Shown here: positions 12,550-26,490 of the stretch, piece after piece
How the letters are laid out: the number at the start of each line of letters is the position of its first letter
Position numbering within the stretch: the first letter of the stretch is position 1
NCBI GenBank assembly: GCA_905221605.1
Contig: CAJNDS010000669.1
Location: 124,001 to 188,000, forward strand
Length of the DNA stretch: 64,000 nucleotides
Direction of reading: 5' to 3'
DNA from: Symbiodinium natans
Taxonomy: Eukaryota > Sar > Dinophyceae > Suessiales > Symbiodiniaceae
Position numbers and translations under genes: made by a program
Notes under the pieces: model-generated
Told to the model about the DNA's origin: nothing
Seen by the model: only the letters and a program-made list of their open reading frames with translations
Databases searched by the model: none

Positions 12550-13856
12550 AAGCTTCGACCTTACAAGACCTTGATACTGTCAAGTTCGCAGCCGTCCTTG
12601 CCCGAGTCTATGCCACGGTTGTTTCCTTAGGGGGCTGCACGGGGGCAGAAGAGGAGGGCAGAGCTTGCAGAGGAGTGCTTAGGGTTCTAAGTTTCCGGGC
12701 TCGGTTCGAAAAGGGCGGCTTCGAAGAAGGTGCGGGTCTGCAGGGAGGGGGGCTCCGACAGGGGGTCTGCCAAAGGGGTCTGTGTTGGCAGCCTCTTAGA
12801 GTTGAAGGTAGTGGAATTGCTCATTATCACTGAATCATCGGCTGGTCAGGGGATTTATCTTGAGCCTTGGAGGCCGCCGGGCCGGAGGAGCACGAGTTTG
12901 GCTGATCCACGATCTCAAACGAGCCCTGGCTCGGAAGCCCTGCAGATCCAAAACTGTGGAGCTACAGTGTTACAGCACTCTCAAACCCCCGTCGAACCAC
13001 ACAAGCCCACGCTGAGCGTCGCGCGAACGAATTCCTCGAAGCTCATCTTCTTCTTCACACCCGGGTTGTGCCTTCGCTCAAAAGTTCTGAACCGCTAAAC
13101 TCCGAACCGCTCACGCCATCCAAGTTCGATGACCCTAAAGCCCCTGACCATAAACCGTGACATCCTCGACACACCAAAGCCCAAGTTCCAGACAGGTCCG
13201 TATTGAGCATGATGATGGAGAAGGCGAGGACGAAGATGGTGTCCGAGCTCGTCTCACAAGGCAATGTCAGTGCATGTCTTGTGTATTGATTGGCGGTATA
13301 TATCGGCTGTCTATGTTCAGAGGTTTCGAGCTTACTCTGGAGCTTCGTGGGGCCCAATGGGGCAGGCATTTGCAATCCACAAATAGAAGAGGGGGTCCTC
13401 TCAAAAGATAAGGCTGTAGCAAACACCAAGGTAGGGGTCAGGTGATGCTTCAGAGTTGGAAGAAGAAAGAAGAACAGAGCGTGGGGGAGGGCGGGACGGC
13501 GGCTGGGCAGCGCATGGCCGGAATTTGGGGTGTTCGCAGGCATTGCCTGACGATTGCTTTCAATTGAAGCGCCTGTTCGTATCGGAGTGTGGCTCTACCC
13601 CGAGCCTTCTGGCAACTCTTCTCCTGAGACCAGACACTCTGAGCTCTGGGGACAGCGCCATCGGTACTCGACTTGGCTCCTGAAGAGTCCGGGTTTTGGG
13701 GGCTTGGGGTTCAGGATCTTTTTTAGGCTGCTTTCGTTGCTAGGGTCCTCGCCAGCGGCATCCTCGGGTCCTCCTGCCGCCCGTGGTGCCTCTGGGGCCT
13801 CCCCGGTGGAAAGAGAAGCGCAGAGAGAAGAAAGCGTAGAGAAAAGCATCTCTTCC

Positions 13857-13904
<48 letters not shown>

Positions 13905-16900
13905 AAAAGAAAGCGAGAGCGAAGCGCGCATGCTGGGCGGGAGGGAGGGGGTTGCAAGCTTGGGCAGTCTGTGTGAAGCTCCATGGGCTGTACCGCAAAG
14001 GCACCGCCACGCCATCAACGTAATTTGGGAACAAGGAATCTCCGTCGGTGGCAACTTCCACCGGCGCTCATGCCACACATCCTAGGTCAATGTGGGGGAG
14101 TCCAGGGGCTCTTGGCTTTCTTGCCGGGGCTCATGACCTTGGAACTGCGCACTTTGGCGGCACCTCCTCTGCCGAGCGTTCGCGTGGGATCCAGCCTTAC
14201 TTGGAGGCTGATGGGGTTTGTTTACGGGCGCTTGCTCGTAGAGCTATGCAGATAGCACTCTACAGTAGGCTCGTTGTACCAGCGATTTAAGTACTTCTGG
14301 CTTTGGCCTTCTGTAATTGTAGCTGGCCCTCTGTACTTGTAGCTGGCCTAGAGTTTTGTGATGGTTTGTTTTGTGGCTGTCCACCTTTGGTACCAGATTC
14401 GGGCTCTTTTGTTCTTATGAGGCTTGGGGCTTGGGCCGGGCTTCTCACGGTCGACAAAAATGCGTGGCGGTCAATCGGGGTCCGGCCTTGAACTACACCT
14501 TGGGGGCAGGCCGGTGATTGCAGTGTAGGGTTTGCGTTTCTCAGTCTTAATGTTGCACCCGGTTTAGTATCGGCCCCCGCTTTAAAGACAAACTGGCCGA
14601 ATTATTCAGGACATGCTGACTGTTTGGGAGTCCCTCTTTAAAGACAAATCGTCCGCGCACCGTAAGAAAACTCCACGTGGCGCGCCTTTAAAAAAGATAA
14701 CCGGGCATCGCTGCCCCTTTTGAACCTATCTAAACTCCTCCCTATTAAAATCATATGAGCGCCCGGGCCGTGTAATCAGGATCCCATCCACCCCCGCGAC
14801 TGCTCAGGGTGGGGGGGGGGGGCCCCCACACTAAACAGGGTGCAACATTAGGCCTCAGCAGGCTAGAAGCATCCTCTTGCAACTGAGAAGAAAATGCTGG
14901 TAGCTTCATATGGATACATGTCTGAGTCATCTTTTCGGGTCCCAGAACATCCCGAACATGCCAAGCATGTCTGTATTGAACAGTGGAGAGTCAAGGCGCG
15001 CGTCACTTTGAGCTGGTCCTGATGACAACGGACAGTGATGGCACTGACAGCAGCTTTAGGGGCGGGCGGGGGCGGGGAGGGAGCAAGTTTAGGGCTGAGA
15101 TCGAGGACATGCTGAAGATGTTTTTAGGGTTTCCAGATAGTTGTTTGTAGTGATACACATCGGGGCATATCAAACGACGCCACTTCCTGCCATTCTTCCA
15201 GGGGCTGCACGTGCTAAGAGCAGTAGCAGCAAGCAAGGGTCTTGCTTCCGAACATCCTCCGGTCAACTGGACTATTTTGTAGGTTCATTCCACATTTTTC
15301 TTACAGGATTTCATGAGACTCGCCTTTGACTCCTCCCTCCCCCTGCTTGCCTCGCCGGCACTTTCGGCCACCGGGAGCTGCGCGCGGAAGTAAGCCTGGC
15401 AGCAGGGAAGCTCCCACACCCACGGCGACCACCAGCTACCGTCTCTAGACGACCCTTGGTCTGAGTTCGGAAGTCAAACGAAGTCAAACCCTTCAATGCA
15501 ACACGCAGAGCCCCGAAGCCATAAGCCCGTTTTACCCAGGGAGGCCTCGGCATAGGCCTCCATGAGGCGGTCGATGCACTGCGCCTGTGCTGTGTGGGGT
15601 GGCTTTTAAGGGGCTGTTTTGTTGAGGGTTGCTTGGGTTTGGGCTTGTTAGTTTGGGGGCATTTCCTGCTCACAGGCTTTTGACTCTGTGCACTGAAGTG
15701 TTGCGCACCTAGGGCTTGCGGCTGGCGCAGACCACTGCTACGGTGGGACCATCGTCGAGAAGGGTGCCAAATCCCCCCCTTCTATCCAAGGAAAATGGAG
15801 TAGAACCACGACCCCGGCAGATCCAACAAGAAAGCTGACAGAACTCCCTCACTATGAACCTGCGCCCCTCCGCAACAAAGCACCACACACCAATGCCTCC
15901 CCAGGGAGCCGGAAGGTGGCCAACACCATCCGCAGGGCCTCGACCAGCCCGAGACCTGGACAAAGGCTTCCGTGCGGTCTCTTTGCGGCATAAACCAGCC
16001 CGAGAGTTTGGGGGCCTTTGGTGCTTCAGGGTGCTTCAGGGGTCTTTGGGGTTTAAGGCTTAAGGGTTGGAGGCTTCAGCTTGACTGCTTTGGCAAATCA
16101 CTGACAATCAAAAGTGAGGCTCTGGCCTGGGAAGGGAAATGTCTCCAAGAACGCCTGCACCGATCACCCAAATCAAACGTTCTAGATCGTTCTAGTGTCT
16201 GGCTCCTGAGCCGGCACCTGCAGAACATGAGCACATTGCTGAAGCGGCTGACGGGGTGGGTGCGATTCTTGTGGCCAGTGGACCCAAAACTACTGCCAGC
16301 CTTGAATCAACACCATTGACTCAACCGCCCGGCAACAGGCGGAGCTGCTCCGCAGCCCGCAAAATGCCAAAATACACTTTGCAGGCCGCACGCCCACCTT
16401 TCTCACCTGGCCGTTGAAGTCATGGCGCTTGCCGAGGTATTCGCCGACCTTCAGTAGAGCCGTATGACTGGGTCCCAGCTGGATGACGAGGGAAGTGTGG
16501 AGGTTTGGTACTTTGGTACTTTGAAACACTTTGGTGTATTTGGGATCCAGGGTTCTCGGGGAATCTCGGAGAAGGGCTCTTGGGTGTCGGAGGCTCCAAA
16601 AGAGTACGTGTTCTATCGTGTTCTTTTTCGAACCTAAGTTCGAACTTACAATACTCGAAGCTGCCTAAAAGGATCTCAGTTCACGACTAGATACTAGACC
16701 CACAGATTTCAATTAGGTTTAAAGGGTTCTCTGGCTTAGGGTCAGGTTCTCTCTTACTTATTCCAGGGCTAGGAGGAAAAATTGGGCCGGATGGGGCAAC
16801 TCTCTCTAGTTTGGTGCGAGCAGAGGATTCCACGATGACCATGTCCAGGCCAGGAGTATGTCGCAGGAACCTCGGCCGAAAGGAGGCCTGAAGAGTCTAG

Positions 16901-19900
16901 AAGTCTCGGGCAAGAACAACGTTCCTAGCACAATATGCACAATCAACAGCACTCCAACAGCAAGGGGGTGGAGTTTGCGAAGCCCCCCCCCTTGCCTGCT
17001 CACACTGAAAGCCCAGAGATTGGGCTCGTTTTGGGTTGCACGGTTTACAGGCTGCGATGTTTAAGCCACCGTCGGAAACCTTTGGTGCATTTAGTCTCAC
17101 ACAATACCGAGGGTATCCCGACAAACGGGATGGGCTGCGCAATTTCTGAGGCTGCACAATTTCTGAGGCTAGACTCGCGCACCAAACTCCCTCCCTCAAG
17201 TTCAGATGCCTTAAAAAGCCTACGTATCTAAACTCCCACAGCGCTGCCGCGGAACTCTGCCATCGACTCCGGGGTCAGCGGGTTTGCGAGGAGGCCAAGA
17301 GACTGGAGCGCCACGGTACTCTTCGACCTCGAGGGTTGTGGGAGCCGAAGCTTGAAACTCTCTCCACTCACCAGGGGAGTAAACTGGAGTAAACTTGTAA
17401 ACTGAAATGAAGCCCTGCACCCTGCGCCCTAGAAGCCCTCTGCAGAGCTTCAGGCGGGACCCAGACACCCAGAGACGCAGGGAAGCTCGATTCAACTGCT
17501 TGAGGCCACTGGGCCCACCACGGCTCACTGTTGAAAGTCCGCGCCTGGTTTGGTGCACCCAGTTCTCAACATTCTCATCTTCTGGCTCTTTGGGGCTTCG
17601 GCATTTAGAAGGCTAACAGAGAGTTTGGGGCCCTGCCCGAGACCAAAACAACACAAGTTTGACTTCAAAGTCCGGGCTACAATGGTTCGGCGTCACAGCC
17701 TGTACTTCATGGAGGGTCGTGAAAACTAACTACTGCAAGGATCTGCAAGGTATCCCCTACGACCCAGGAGGTATCATCCGACGAGGGATGGCGCATTTGG
17801 GTTGGGCATAGGCGTACGGCTGCTCGGAGTCTTGGAACTTCGGGACGAGGGGTTCCTAAACTCTGGATCCCTGGCCACAAACTCGATCCCCAGAAGTCCG
17901 ATAAGCCCAAACCAAATTCATGGAAACTCAATAAAAACCATCAAAGAACATTGGCTCCGAACACGTGAGTACATCAAGGGCCCGGCAGCGATCGTGAGCC
18001 TCCGCTTCTGCTCCTGCTCTCAGAAGCTCTGAGAAGCGCGCAGAATAGGATAAGGCTAGGGATGGCTTTTTGATGGGTCTATGGGTTTAAGGCACTTGGG
18101 GTTACGGGGCTTAGAGACTGAAAGTCATGGGCACGAAGGTCAGTAGGCGCATAGCGTCCATAGGCTGAGAGGTCAAGGGGCTTAGGTGAAAGGCTAACGG
18201 GGGCTCAGGTGGCCTACGGCCTACAGATGCGCAGTGTGGGCCCTCCCCATCCACCCCAGCCGTTCCAACCGTTCCAAGCGTTCCTCAACCTCCCCCAACT
18301 TCGATCCCATGGCTCCGAAAGCCCAACACCCTTTGAGCGGACAGATGTCCACACAGATGTTTCTGAAAACGACACCCCCTGAGCCCCAAACTTCTCGGAC
18401 CTCAGCGGATCCGTACGAATGAGAAGAAGAAGCCCTAAACAGCCTGAAGCACACAAAAGTTTCATCGCCTACAGGGCATACACCCTCTAAGTTCCTTCTC
18501 ACCCCCGTGGCCTTCTTGCGTTGGAGCTCCGTCTCCCCGGATGTCGGCGTCGACTGCATGCAGGCATGTTGTCGAAAGCATGCGGTGTCGCCCTAGGCGC
18601 ACGACCTCCAACATGGTCTCCACGCTAACACATGTCCCCTGAACCCCCAAAACGACGCAGCTTGGGTGTCTTCGACACCACCTCAAGCGCCCAAGCCCTC
18701 AGCAAAGAGTTCAAACCGCAGAAAAAGAAAAAACACAAACTACATATGCATATTCGTTGGGGCAGTGGCAGGGCCCCGGTCCACCGAGGCCACGTCACCA
18801 AGGCGGAAGTGCCTAGGCTTTCTGGGCTTCCGTACGGCTCGGAAGTGCGCAAGAGAGTTGATGCGTGTCTCCTGCGGACCTGAGGCTCCCGAAGCCTTTG
18901 AGCAATCAAATCTGTATGAGCTACATCCTAAGTTAACTTTGTCCACGTTGATCACACCAGCTCAGTAGCTTGCGCTGTGGCAGGACGGTACCGCAACCCA
19001 CACGTGGCCCCGGCTTGTGCGACTCACATCGCAGCGAAAGAGAATGCAAAATTGACCTCAGAGTAAAGATGACTTGCAGATACTGGCAGGTTCGTGGGCA
19101 GTTCAAGGGTGCATGTGGGACATGAAGAAAATCCCAACTTGAGCAGGGTTAAGGTAAGGGAGTTGGATTTAGAGTAGGTTGCGTGGTGGGGGCGTTGCTT
19201 TAAACGATTCGAGAATTTTGTTCCTCGGCCTTCAGCATAACGACGGAAAAATACTACCAGCACTACTTTCAGGAGCCCCCCGACACACATGAATCTAATG
19301 ACAATCTGAGAAGACACTTTACATTTCAAGCGCAAAGCCATGATGCCTCATGCGGGTCCTCAACCCTCAATGCTGAAGGCCCTGAAGGCCCTGAAGGCTG
19401 GAAGTCTGCTTGCTAGGTATCCGCACAGAAGCCCACTAAGTGCCAGCTTGTTCAGGGAGTTGAAGCCTCCCCTGGCCTCACACGAAGCGACAGCGCTCGC
19501 AGGGATGTGGGGTTGTTCGAGGGTTCCTTGAAAGAATTTCCGGATGTTAGGGTGGGCCTGAGGCCTTTGGCTGCGAAATTCTGCAGCAAGCAAAACATCC
19601 TGTGGAGCAGCAACGAGCAAACAAAAACCGCCCTGCAACCGAAGGCCCTGTGTGCCTTGGAAATCCTGTGCCATGCTGAACGATCAACCTCAACGTAAAT
19701 ACAACCCGTAGAAACGATTAACGACTCACACCATCAACCCGAGCTTTAATTCCTCCGAGACGAGCCCCGAAGAAAAACACCGAAACCACAAGGCCCTGAA
19801 TGACCTCGACCTGCAAACCCTGCACCCATGATCTTACCAAACCCAAGTACTACCAAAATACCCAAACCCTGACCGCCAGACTCTAGCCTCTGGACCCCAG

Positions 19901-22900
19901 ATAAACCCTACAGCCAGACTTCCAGCCTGACCCTCCTTCGGTGGGGCGGCACCGGTCACCAGGAACTTCACCTGGCTGGTTTAGGGCTTGGGGAGTCTAA
20001 GGCTCAGTGCATGGTTTTGGGATTCTCGGGCTTGTATACCCCCGCAAAAACCCCAAAGCCCAAAACCTAACCGAAAGCGCATGCATGAAGCTCGTGGACC
20101 TGCGATTCCAGCTGACTGCACATGCCTGCGACATAAACCCTTGAAATTCTGATCCTTCGTGTCTAAACCCTGAAACCCTCTGTAACACATCTTAACCCAA
20201 TGCTCAAACCCTAAACCCTACTGGGCGCCGAAGCCCATCAAGCCTCGACCAAAGCAGGCCAGATCGGCTAAGGTTTCAAACAGATTCGTGCACCGCACGT
20301 CGCCTTGGCGGTTCCGAGTCTTGTCTCAAACCGGTGCACTAAACAAACCCTAAACCCTAAGCCCAACCTGAAACTTCCTAAGCCCCAAATGCGCCGTCAT
20401 CAACTCAACGCTCCTATGCCCTAGCCTCGCTAAACCTCCCGAACTTCCCCATGTCAGATACAAACGCAATGATCCGTGGTGAATTGAGGGCTCGTGTTCA
20501 CAAGGTCTCAGTTCAGGGTTGGAGGTACTGTAAGGCGTTGAGCAAGGTTTGAGCAAGGTTTGAGCCGAGCTTGTAAGCTTCGGGGTGCGGTATAGTTTAG
20601 TTGTTTAGGAAGTGTAGGGTTTTAGGCCTGGGGTCTTTTCAGGTAGATCCCCGTCAGGCTATAGCGGTGCTTGCAAGCGCGCACAAAGCAGGCCTGCATG
20701 ATTCTGTAGAACTCACATAAACGCAAAGAACAACGACTGTTTGAAATCGGTTTCTCACTCAACAACTCATGGGACAAGAACAAGTACACAGGAATCGTCA
20801 CTTGCGCAGTTTGCGGACTTTAGTAAGGATGCAGGCTCTGTGTTAGGTAATGTTTGGATTTTGCCATGCTGGGCGAAGGATTGTCAGGCGCTGGTCCCTT
20901 TTCTCATCGCAGATATGTGCAAAAATGGGTGCCAGACAGTCGTAATTCTCGTAGAGCTCCAACATCAAGGCAGGTTCGCGACAGAACCTCTACTCTGCAT
21001 GCTCCACGAGGTCAGCAACTAGCTCGCCCCTTTTTGACGTTGTCTGAGCCCAGGACTCCAACAGCGATTCCAGCGCTAACTCGCGCTGCTCGTAGGTGGC
21101 TGTTCCGCACCCTGCGACAGAAAAACTCAAAGCAACTTTGCAACTTGGAAGATGCAAAAAAAGGTGCTTTTTTGATTCAGTAGAAGCAGCGCCTTTAAGG
21201 CCAGGGCTTTGAGCTCATCGTCACTTGCGGCTGTTCAAGGATAAGCAGCACTGTATGCATGGTTGAAGAGGGTCCTTGTGGAGCCCTCTGCAAGGTCTTT
21301 GCAATGCATCTTCCAATTCAATGCCTCCATCTTCCCGTGCTTCGGAGGGCAGTCGAAACACAAAACATGTTCCCGCCGTCTCGACCGACCTCCATCCCAG
21401 CCTATAAACCCCGCACCCTAACTCAAGCTTTCCGCAGGAACAAGCTACATCCGAGAGCACTTGGCTCGTGTGTGGGCATATGTCTCGTAGGCACTTGGTC
21501 CCTGAAGGCCCTGCCCGCCTGCGATCTTCAAGTGCACAGAGGTGAAGAAAATCTCAAGCTGCACCTTTCTCGTGCTTGGGCGCAGGGAGCATGCAGGGAG
21601 CATGGGGCCTCGCAAGACCTCTATCCAAAGCTCCAAAGACCTGAATACCTGAGCCCAAATCAACTACGCCGAAAACGTTCAGGCCTTGAGGTGCCGCTTG
21701 AAGTGGAGAAACAAGTTGAAGATTGCCTTCCGGACAAGCAGGTGCCTTAAAGCCCCCCAAGTATGCCCGGAGATTTTTTCAGTCGAGGAGTTGAAGGAGT
21801 TTCTGGGAGTCGGCTAGTGTGCCGCCGGTTTGTATTTGGCACCACGCACCTTACTGCATGCGGCTGCATGCGGACACGTTTGCGAACTTGGCTGAGTCTG
21901 GCTTGAAGAAGTTAAGCCTTTGCATGCCCTTTACAAGAACGCCTCTGCGCTCATTATGGGGGGGGTAGTATCTACAGGTTTCCAACCATACAGCCACAAA
22001 CATCCCGAACTTTAAGCCGATTTAAGCCATACAACCCTGAAGCCCTAAAGCACGCCATCCTCTTCCGCTGCCAAAAAAAAAACCGCTCTGAACCAACCTA
22101 AACTTCCCAAACTTCGCAAACTCTACAGGCCCCCGTGAAAACCCCGTTCTTGGCCTGTACACCCAAAAAAGGCCAAGCGGCTCTTAGGCTCAGGGAAAGG
22201 ACGGAGAGCGAGGCCTGGCGTTTGGAGTTCGGGAAATGTTCCTCCACGGGGTGGTTCCCAGAGGAGTCTCCAGGATTTCTCGGAGGGAGGAGTCTCCAAG
22301 CCTTTTTTGAGGGGGGAGTTTCGGTGTCCGTATCACATGTGCCTGTCGGTTCGGAGAGTTGTCAGGGGGCTTGACATGTTTAAGCTCAGCGATGGGATGC
22401 TGTTCGGCCATCCGATTATCCAAAACTAATCCCTAAGCCTCAAGTGCACCGGCAAGCCTGAGCCCTAAACCCAAGACAGAAGCCGAGGTGTGGAGCCAGA
22501 AAGAACAAGAAACGCTGCACCCCAAACCCTCAACCTGTCTCGAAAACAAAAGCAACACTGACTTCCCATTCCCGCCCAAACTGGCTACACCGAATCCCCG
22601 ATGAAATGAAGGGATTTCTTTAGCCCGACTTGTGCTCAATCAACTTTGCGGGCAACACTGGCCGATCGCTAAAACCGCGTTCAAGAGCAACATCCCAAAT
22701 TAAGCCCACCATGACCCCTGCTTAGCAGTGGACCGTACGCGAGTTGTGCAACAACGACTTGCAGATGTCATCCTGCAGCCATGCCGTGAAAGGTCTTCCA
22801 AAACCGGGTCCGCACCGTGCATGGGGCTTGTGCGTAGATGCTTCTAAACTCCAAGGGCTTCAAGCCATAATGTTGGACCCTGGTTGTGGCCCCCTCTTTA

Positions 22901-25100
22901 AAAGCAAATTTACATGTTGGCGGGGTAGGGGGTCTGTGCTTTCTAGATCTAAGCAAATATGTCTATGGGCCACCAACCTTCGGGGAAAATATTCCGTGCA
23001 AGTTCACGCACGTCACCATACAAGTGTTTTATGTCAGGCAAAGATGAAGGACAGCGAAGGGCCTGCCCTACTTCAACAGCCGATTCAACAACCGCGTTAA
23101 CCTTGAAGGGTTTTTTTCGCTGTACGCTCCTGGATGACTCCAATCAGTTCATCTGACCTCGCAATCTCGTCGCCCCCAGACCTTCCGGCAAATGACACAC
23201 GTGTCAGCTTGAGCCTTCACGCATCTTCGTGCAACTCACAACCACGCAGTGACTGCATTCCCCGTTTTGCGGGCAGCGAAGAAGTGCCTGGGGTTTAATG
23301 CAGCATCGTACCCGTGCATGTTGAGTAGTCCGTCTTGGTTAGAGCAGGAAAACTGCAGTAGGCTGATGCGCCTGCCGAGGGCAGGTCTTGCAGATGTCTG
23401 ATCGACCGGATCTTCCAATCGCCGCACACAAACTGATCCGCTCCGGAATGCAAACAAACCACCTCTAAACACCTGAACCTGTCAGAGCGTCATCCTTTCT
23501 CAGCGTCTGCAAGTGTGAACCTCCAAGTATATTCCGAAAAAGACGCACACGTGCGCAATGGAGGTGTACCCCCGCTCTGAACACTCAGCTCGTGACTCCA
23601 AAGCCACGTTCAGCAGAGACAGGCCAAGGCCTGCCCCCAGGGCGAAGGTTGCGAGACGCAAAGAGGATTTTCCGGATTCCCCGGAGTCCCTCTCTATCAA
23701 ACTGTTATTACCCGGGCTTCTCAGCGGCAGACTGAAATATCTTTTGTGTACTAAGTCGGCGGGCATTTGGGCGAACATGGGCTAACAAATGTAGAAGAAG
23801 AAGGAGAAGAAGGAGAAGCATTCCAACCATGATGCACGAACAAAACATCTATACACGTCTGAGGAAAACACAGAACACCGAAACCAAAACATGCAACACC
23901 CGCCATGCTACATTTCCTCCCGTATGGAAGCAGCATACTCCGAATTTACATGCATGACGGATTCTTGTATTACTTCTGAGTAAATTTACCAGCACAAGCT
24001 TCGCCGCCCTCTCAGGTCCACAGCTAGAACAGACGCCAAAAACGAGTCTGCAAAAGCAAGTCATATCGAACCTCCGACTTTCGAGCAGGGCGCTTTGCCC
24101 ACCCCCCACCCCACCCCCACCCCCACCCCCACCTCCCCCGGCATTCTGCTGGCTTTGTGGCCCGGCACTTCGGAAAAAATTTCTGAGCAGGACACACCAG
24201 GCTATCACCCGATGCTGTTGTGTCTTTCCGAGTTTCCATCCACTACAACCAGACTGCAGCTGAAGATCTAGGGCAGATGGTCCAACGTGGAAGACTGTCT
24301 TTTGCAACACATTCCTTCTTATGGCCTTTCGCTATCTTTATCGCATGTGCATGCTGCAGCATTTCTGGTCTCTTCCTCAACTTGCCCAGCCAGCAGCCAC
24401 TCCTAGTTCATGGACCTCGGGATATAAAGCCCCCGAAGCTCCACATAGGTTCTGAACTCAAGTGATGCTTTCTTGAAATACATGCATAGTTTCCATGGCA
24501 TTCGAACCAATTCCTGACAACCAACGAGCTTCCACGAATTGAACCTCCAAGCACCCAAGAGCACCACCACAACGCACCCAGCCGAGACCCAAGAACAAAA
24601 ATGTGTCAGAAATGGCAAGTAGCATGCTTATCGTGCCATTGTCCAAGCCCGCGGGTTTCCCGGTTCATACACTGGCAAGGCGACCCTTCATCTCTACTGC
24701 AGAGGTGCTTCGTGGAACTATCAGACTAGAATGCCCGGCAGGCGCAAAGCGACTGAGTCGCGGATCAGCCAAGCAGCCCTCTGGCTTTCAAGTCCAAGGC
24801 ATCAATTCCGTCAATTCCTTCACACCACCACTGGCCAAAACCTCGAAAGCCCAAAAACCTGAACACTCCACACCATGCCATGTCGATGAACTCCGGATCA
24901 GTCTCTGCACTATACGCCCGAGCTCTCAGATCCCGGCAGTGGGTGTCCACCACGAGGTCCTTCACGTCCAACCCCGCTTCGTTCAGAACAGAAAAGGAAC
25001 AGAATGGCACAGAACAGAACCCCTTTTCACTTGCGCACGAAGCATTCGTGCCCAGGTTTCCAAGTGAGTACTACGTTGGCGACAGGGAGTAGTCAGACAA
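12550..25100. other. Long gene-poor stretch
   Basis: Nothing here can be supported as a gene. A CT microsatellite lies at 13859-13902 and a short CCCCA repeat at about 24098-24140. Telomere-like words (CCCTAAACCC, CCTGAACCC) are scattered, most densely around 19790-20360. Frames of up to 163 codons exist on both strands but show no motif, no signal peptide and no codon pattern that would separate them from chance. Small exons of an intron-rich gene could be missed. Confidence 0.5.
13859..13902. repeat. (CT)n microsatellite
   Basis: An uninterrupted CT dinucleotide run of about 22 units. Ser/Leu or Arg/Glu homocodon frames across it are artefacts. Confidence 0.9.
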
Positions 25101-25350
25101 CGTGCTGGGCGGTCCTCAATGTAGTGTGTTCGCAGTTCATTTATTCCAGTGCCTTCTCAACGCAGGTTCTCTGTGCCCACTGCTCCTTTCTTGTTGCCTC
25201 TTCACAGCTACGTGGATGGAAACGGACAAACCAACTTACTTGAAAAGCCAAGGAACGGAAGAATCACCTTTATTCAAGCTTGCAGGTCGTTCGGAAACAG
25301 CAATTGCAGCCACACTCAACAAAGCTGTAGTCCATGCCCACTTCAAGGCA

Positions 25351-26490
25351 CAAGAGCTTCTCAACACAGGTATTCAGCCTCCAGTGCTCTTGGTTCTTGT
25401 TGCATCTTCCAAGCCGGGTGCGATGGAAGGACAAACCGACTTCCTTCAAAAAAATGCAGAAAAGATCACGTCTCTGGCGGCCCTCAACCAAACGAGTCGA
25501 CCTTCATGCTGGCTCTGCTCACTTCACGTCACAAGAGCTTCTCAACACAGGTGTTCAGCGTCCAGTGCTCTGTTCTTGTTGCATCTTCCTAGCCGGGTGC
25601 GATGGAAGGACAAACTGGCTTCCTTGAAAACCATGCAGAAAAGATCACGGCTCTGGCGGCCCTCAACCAAACGAGTCGTCCCTCATGTTGGCTCTGCACA
25701 CTTCACGTCACAAGAGCTTCTCAACACAGGTATTCAGCGTCCAGTGCTCTGTTCTTGTTGCATCTTCCTAGCCGGGTGCGATGGAAGGACAAACCGACTT
25801 CCATGAAACCATGCAGACAAGATCACGGCTCTGGCGGCCCTCAACCAAACGAGTCGTTCTGCATGCTGGCTCTGCACACTTTACGTCACAAGAGCTTCTC
25901 AACACAGGTGTTCAGCGTCCAGTGCTCTGTTCTTGTTGCATCTTCCTAGCCGGGTGCGATGGAAGGACAAACCGACTTCCTTGAAAAACATGCAGAAAAG
26001 ATCACGTCTCTGGCGGCCCTCAACCAAACGAGTCGTCCCTCATGCTGGCTCTGCACACTTCACGTCACAAGAGCTTCTCAACACAGGTATTCAGCGTCCA
26101 GTGCTCTGTTCTTGTTGCATCTTCCTAGCCGGGTGCGATGGAAGGACAAACCGACTTCCATGAAAACCATGCAGACAAGCTCACGGCTCTGGCGGCCCTC
26201 AACCAAACGAGTCGTCCTTCATGCTGGCTCTGCTCACTTCACGTCACAAGAGCTTCTCAACACGGGTGTTCAGCGTCCAGTGCTCTGTTCTTGTTGCATC
26301 TTCCTAGCCGGGTGCGATGGAAGGACAAACCGACTTCCTTGAAAAACATGCAGAAAAGATCACGGCTCTGGCGGCCCTCAACCAAACGAGTCGTCCCTCA
26401 TGCTGGCTCTGCACTTTTTTCACGTTACAAGAGCTTCTCAACACAGGTATTCAGCGTCCAGTGCTCTGTTCTTGTTGCATCTGCGTGCTT
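25351..26490. repeat. 179-bp tandem repeat, seven units
   Basis: The word CAAGAGCTTCTCAACAC starts units at 25351, 25532, 25711, 25889, 26068, 26247 and 26428, so the spacings are 181, 179, 178, 179, 179 and 181 bp. Each unit also carries a conserved block reading CCGGGTGCGATGGAAGGACA and another reading CTGGCGGCCCTCAACC. A more divergent unit is visible upstream from about 25150. The period is not a multiple of three, so the many overlapping plus-strand frames are shadows that hop frames between units. This is a satellite-like array with no evidence of coding function. Confidence 0.9.

Noticed and set aside
25351-26490. CRISPR-like array
   Set aside because: The whole 179-bp unit is repeated with no short repeat/variable spacer structure, and the host is eukaryotic.
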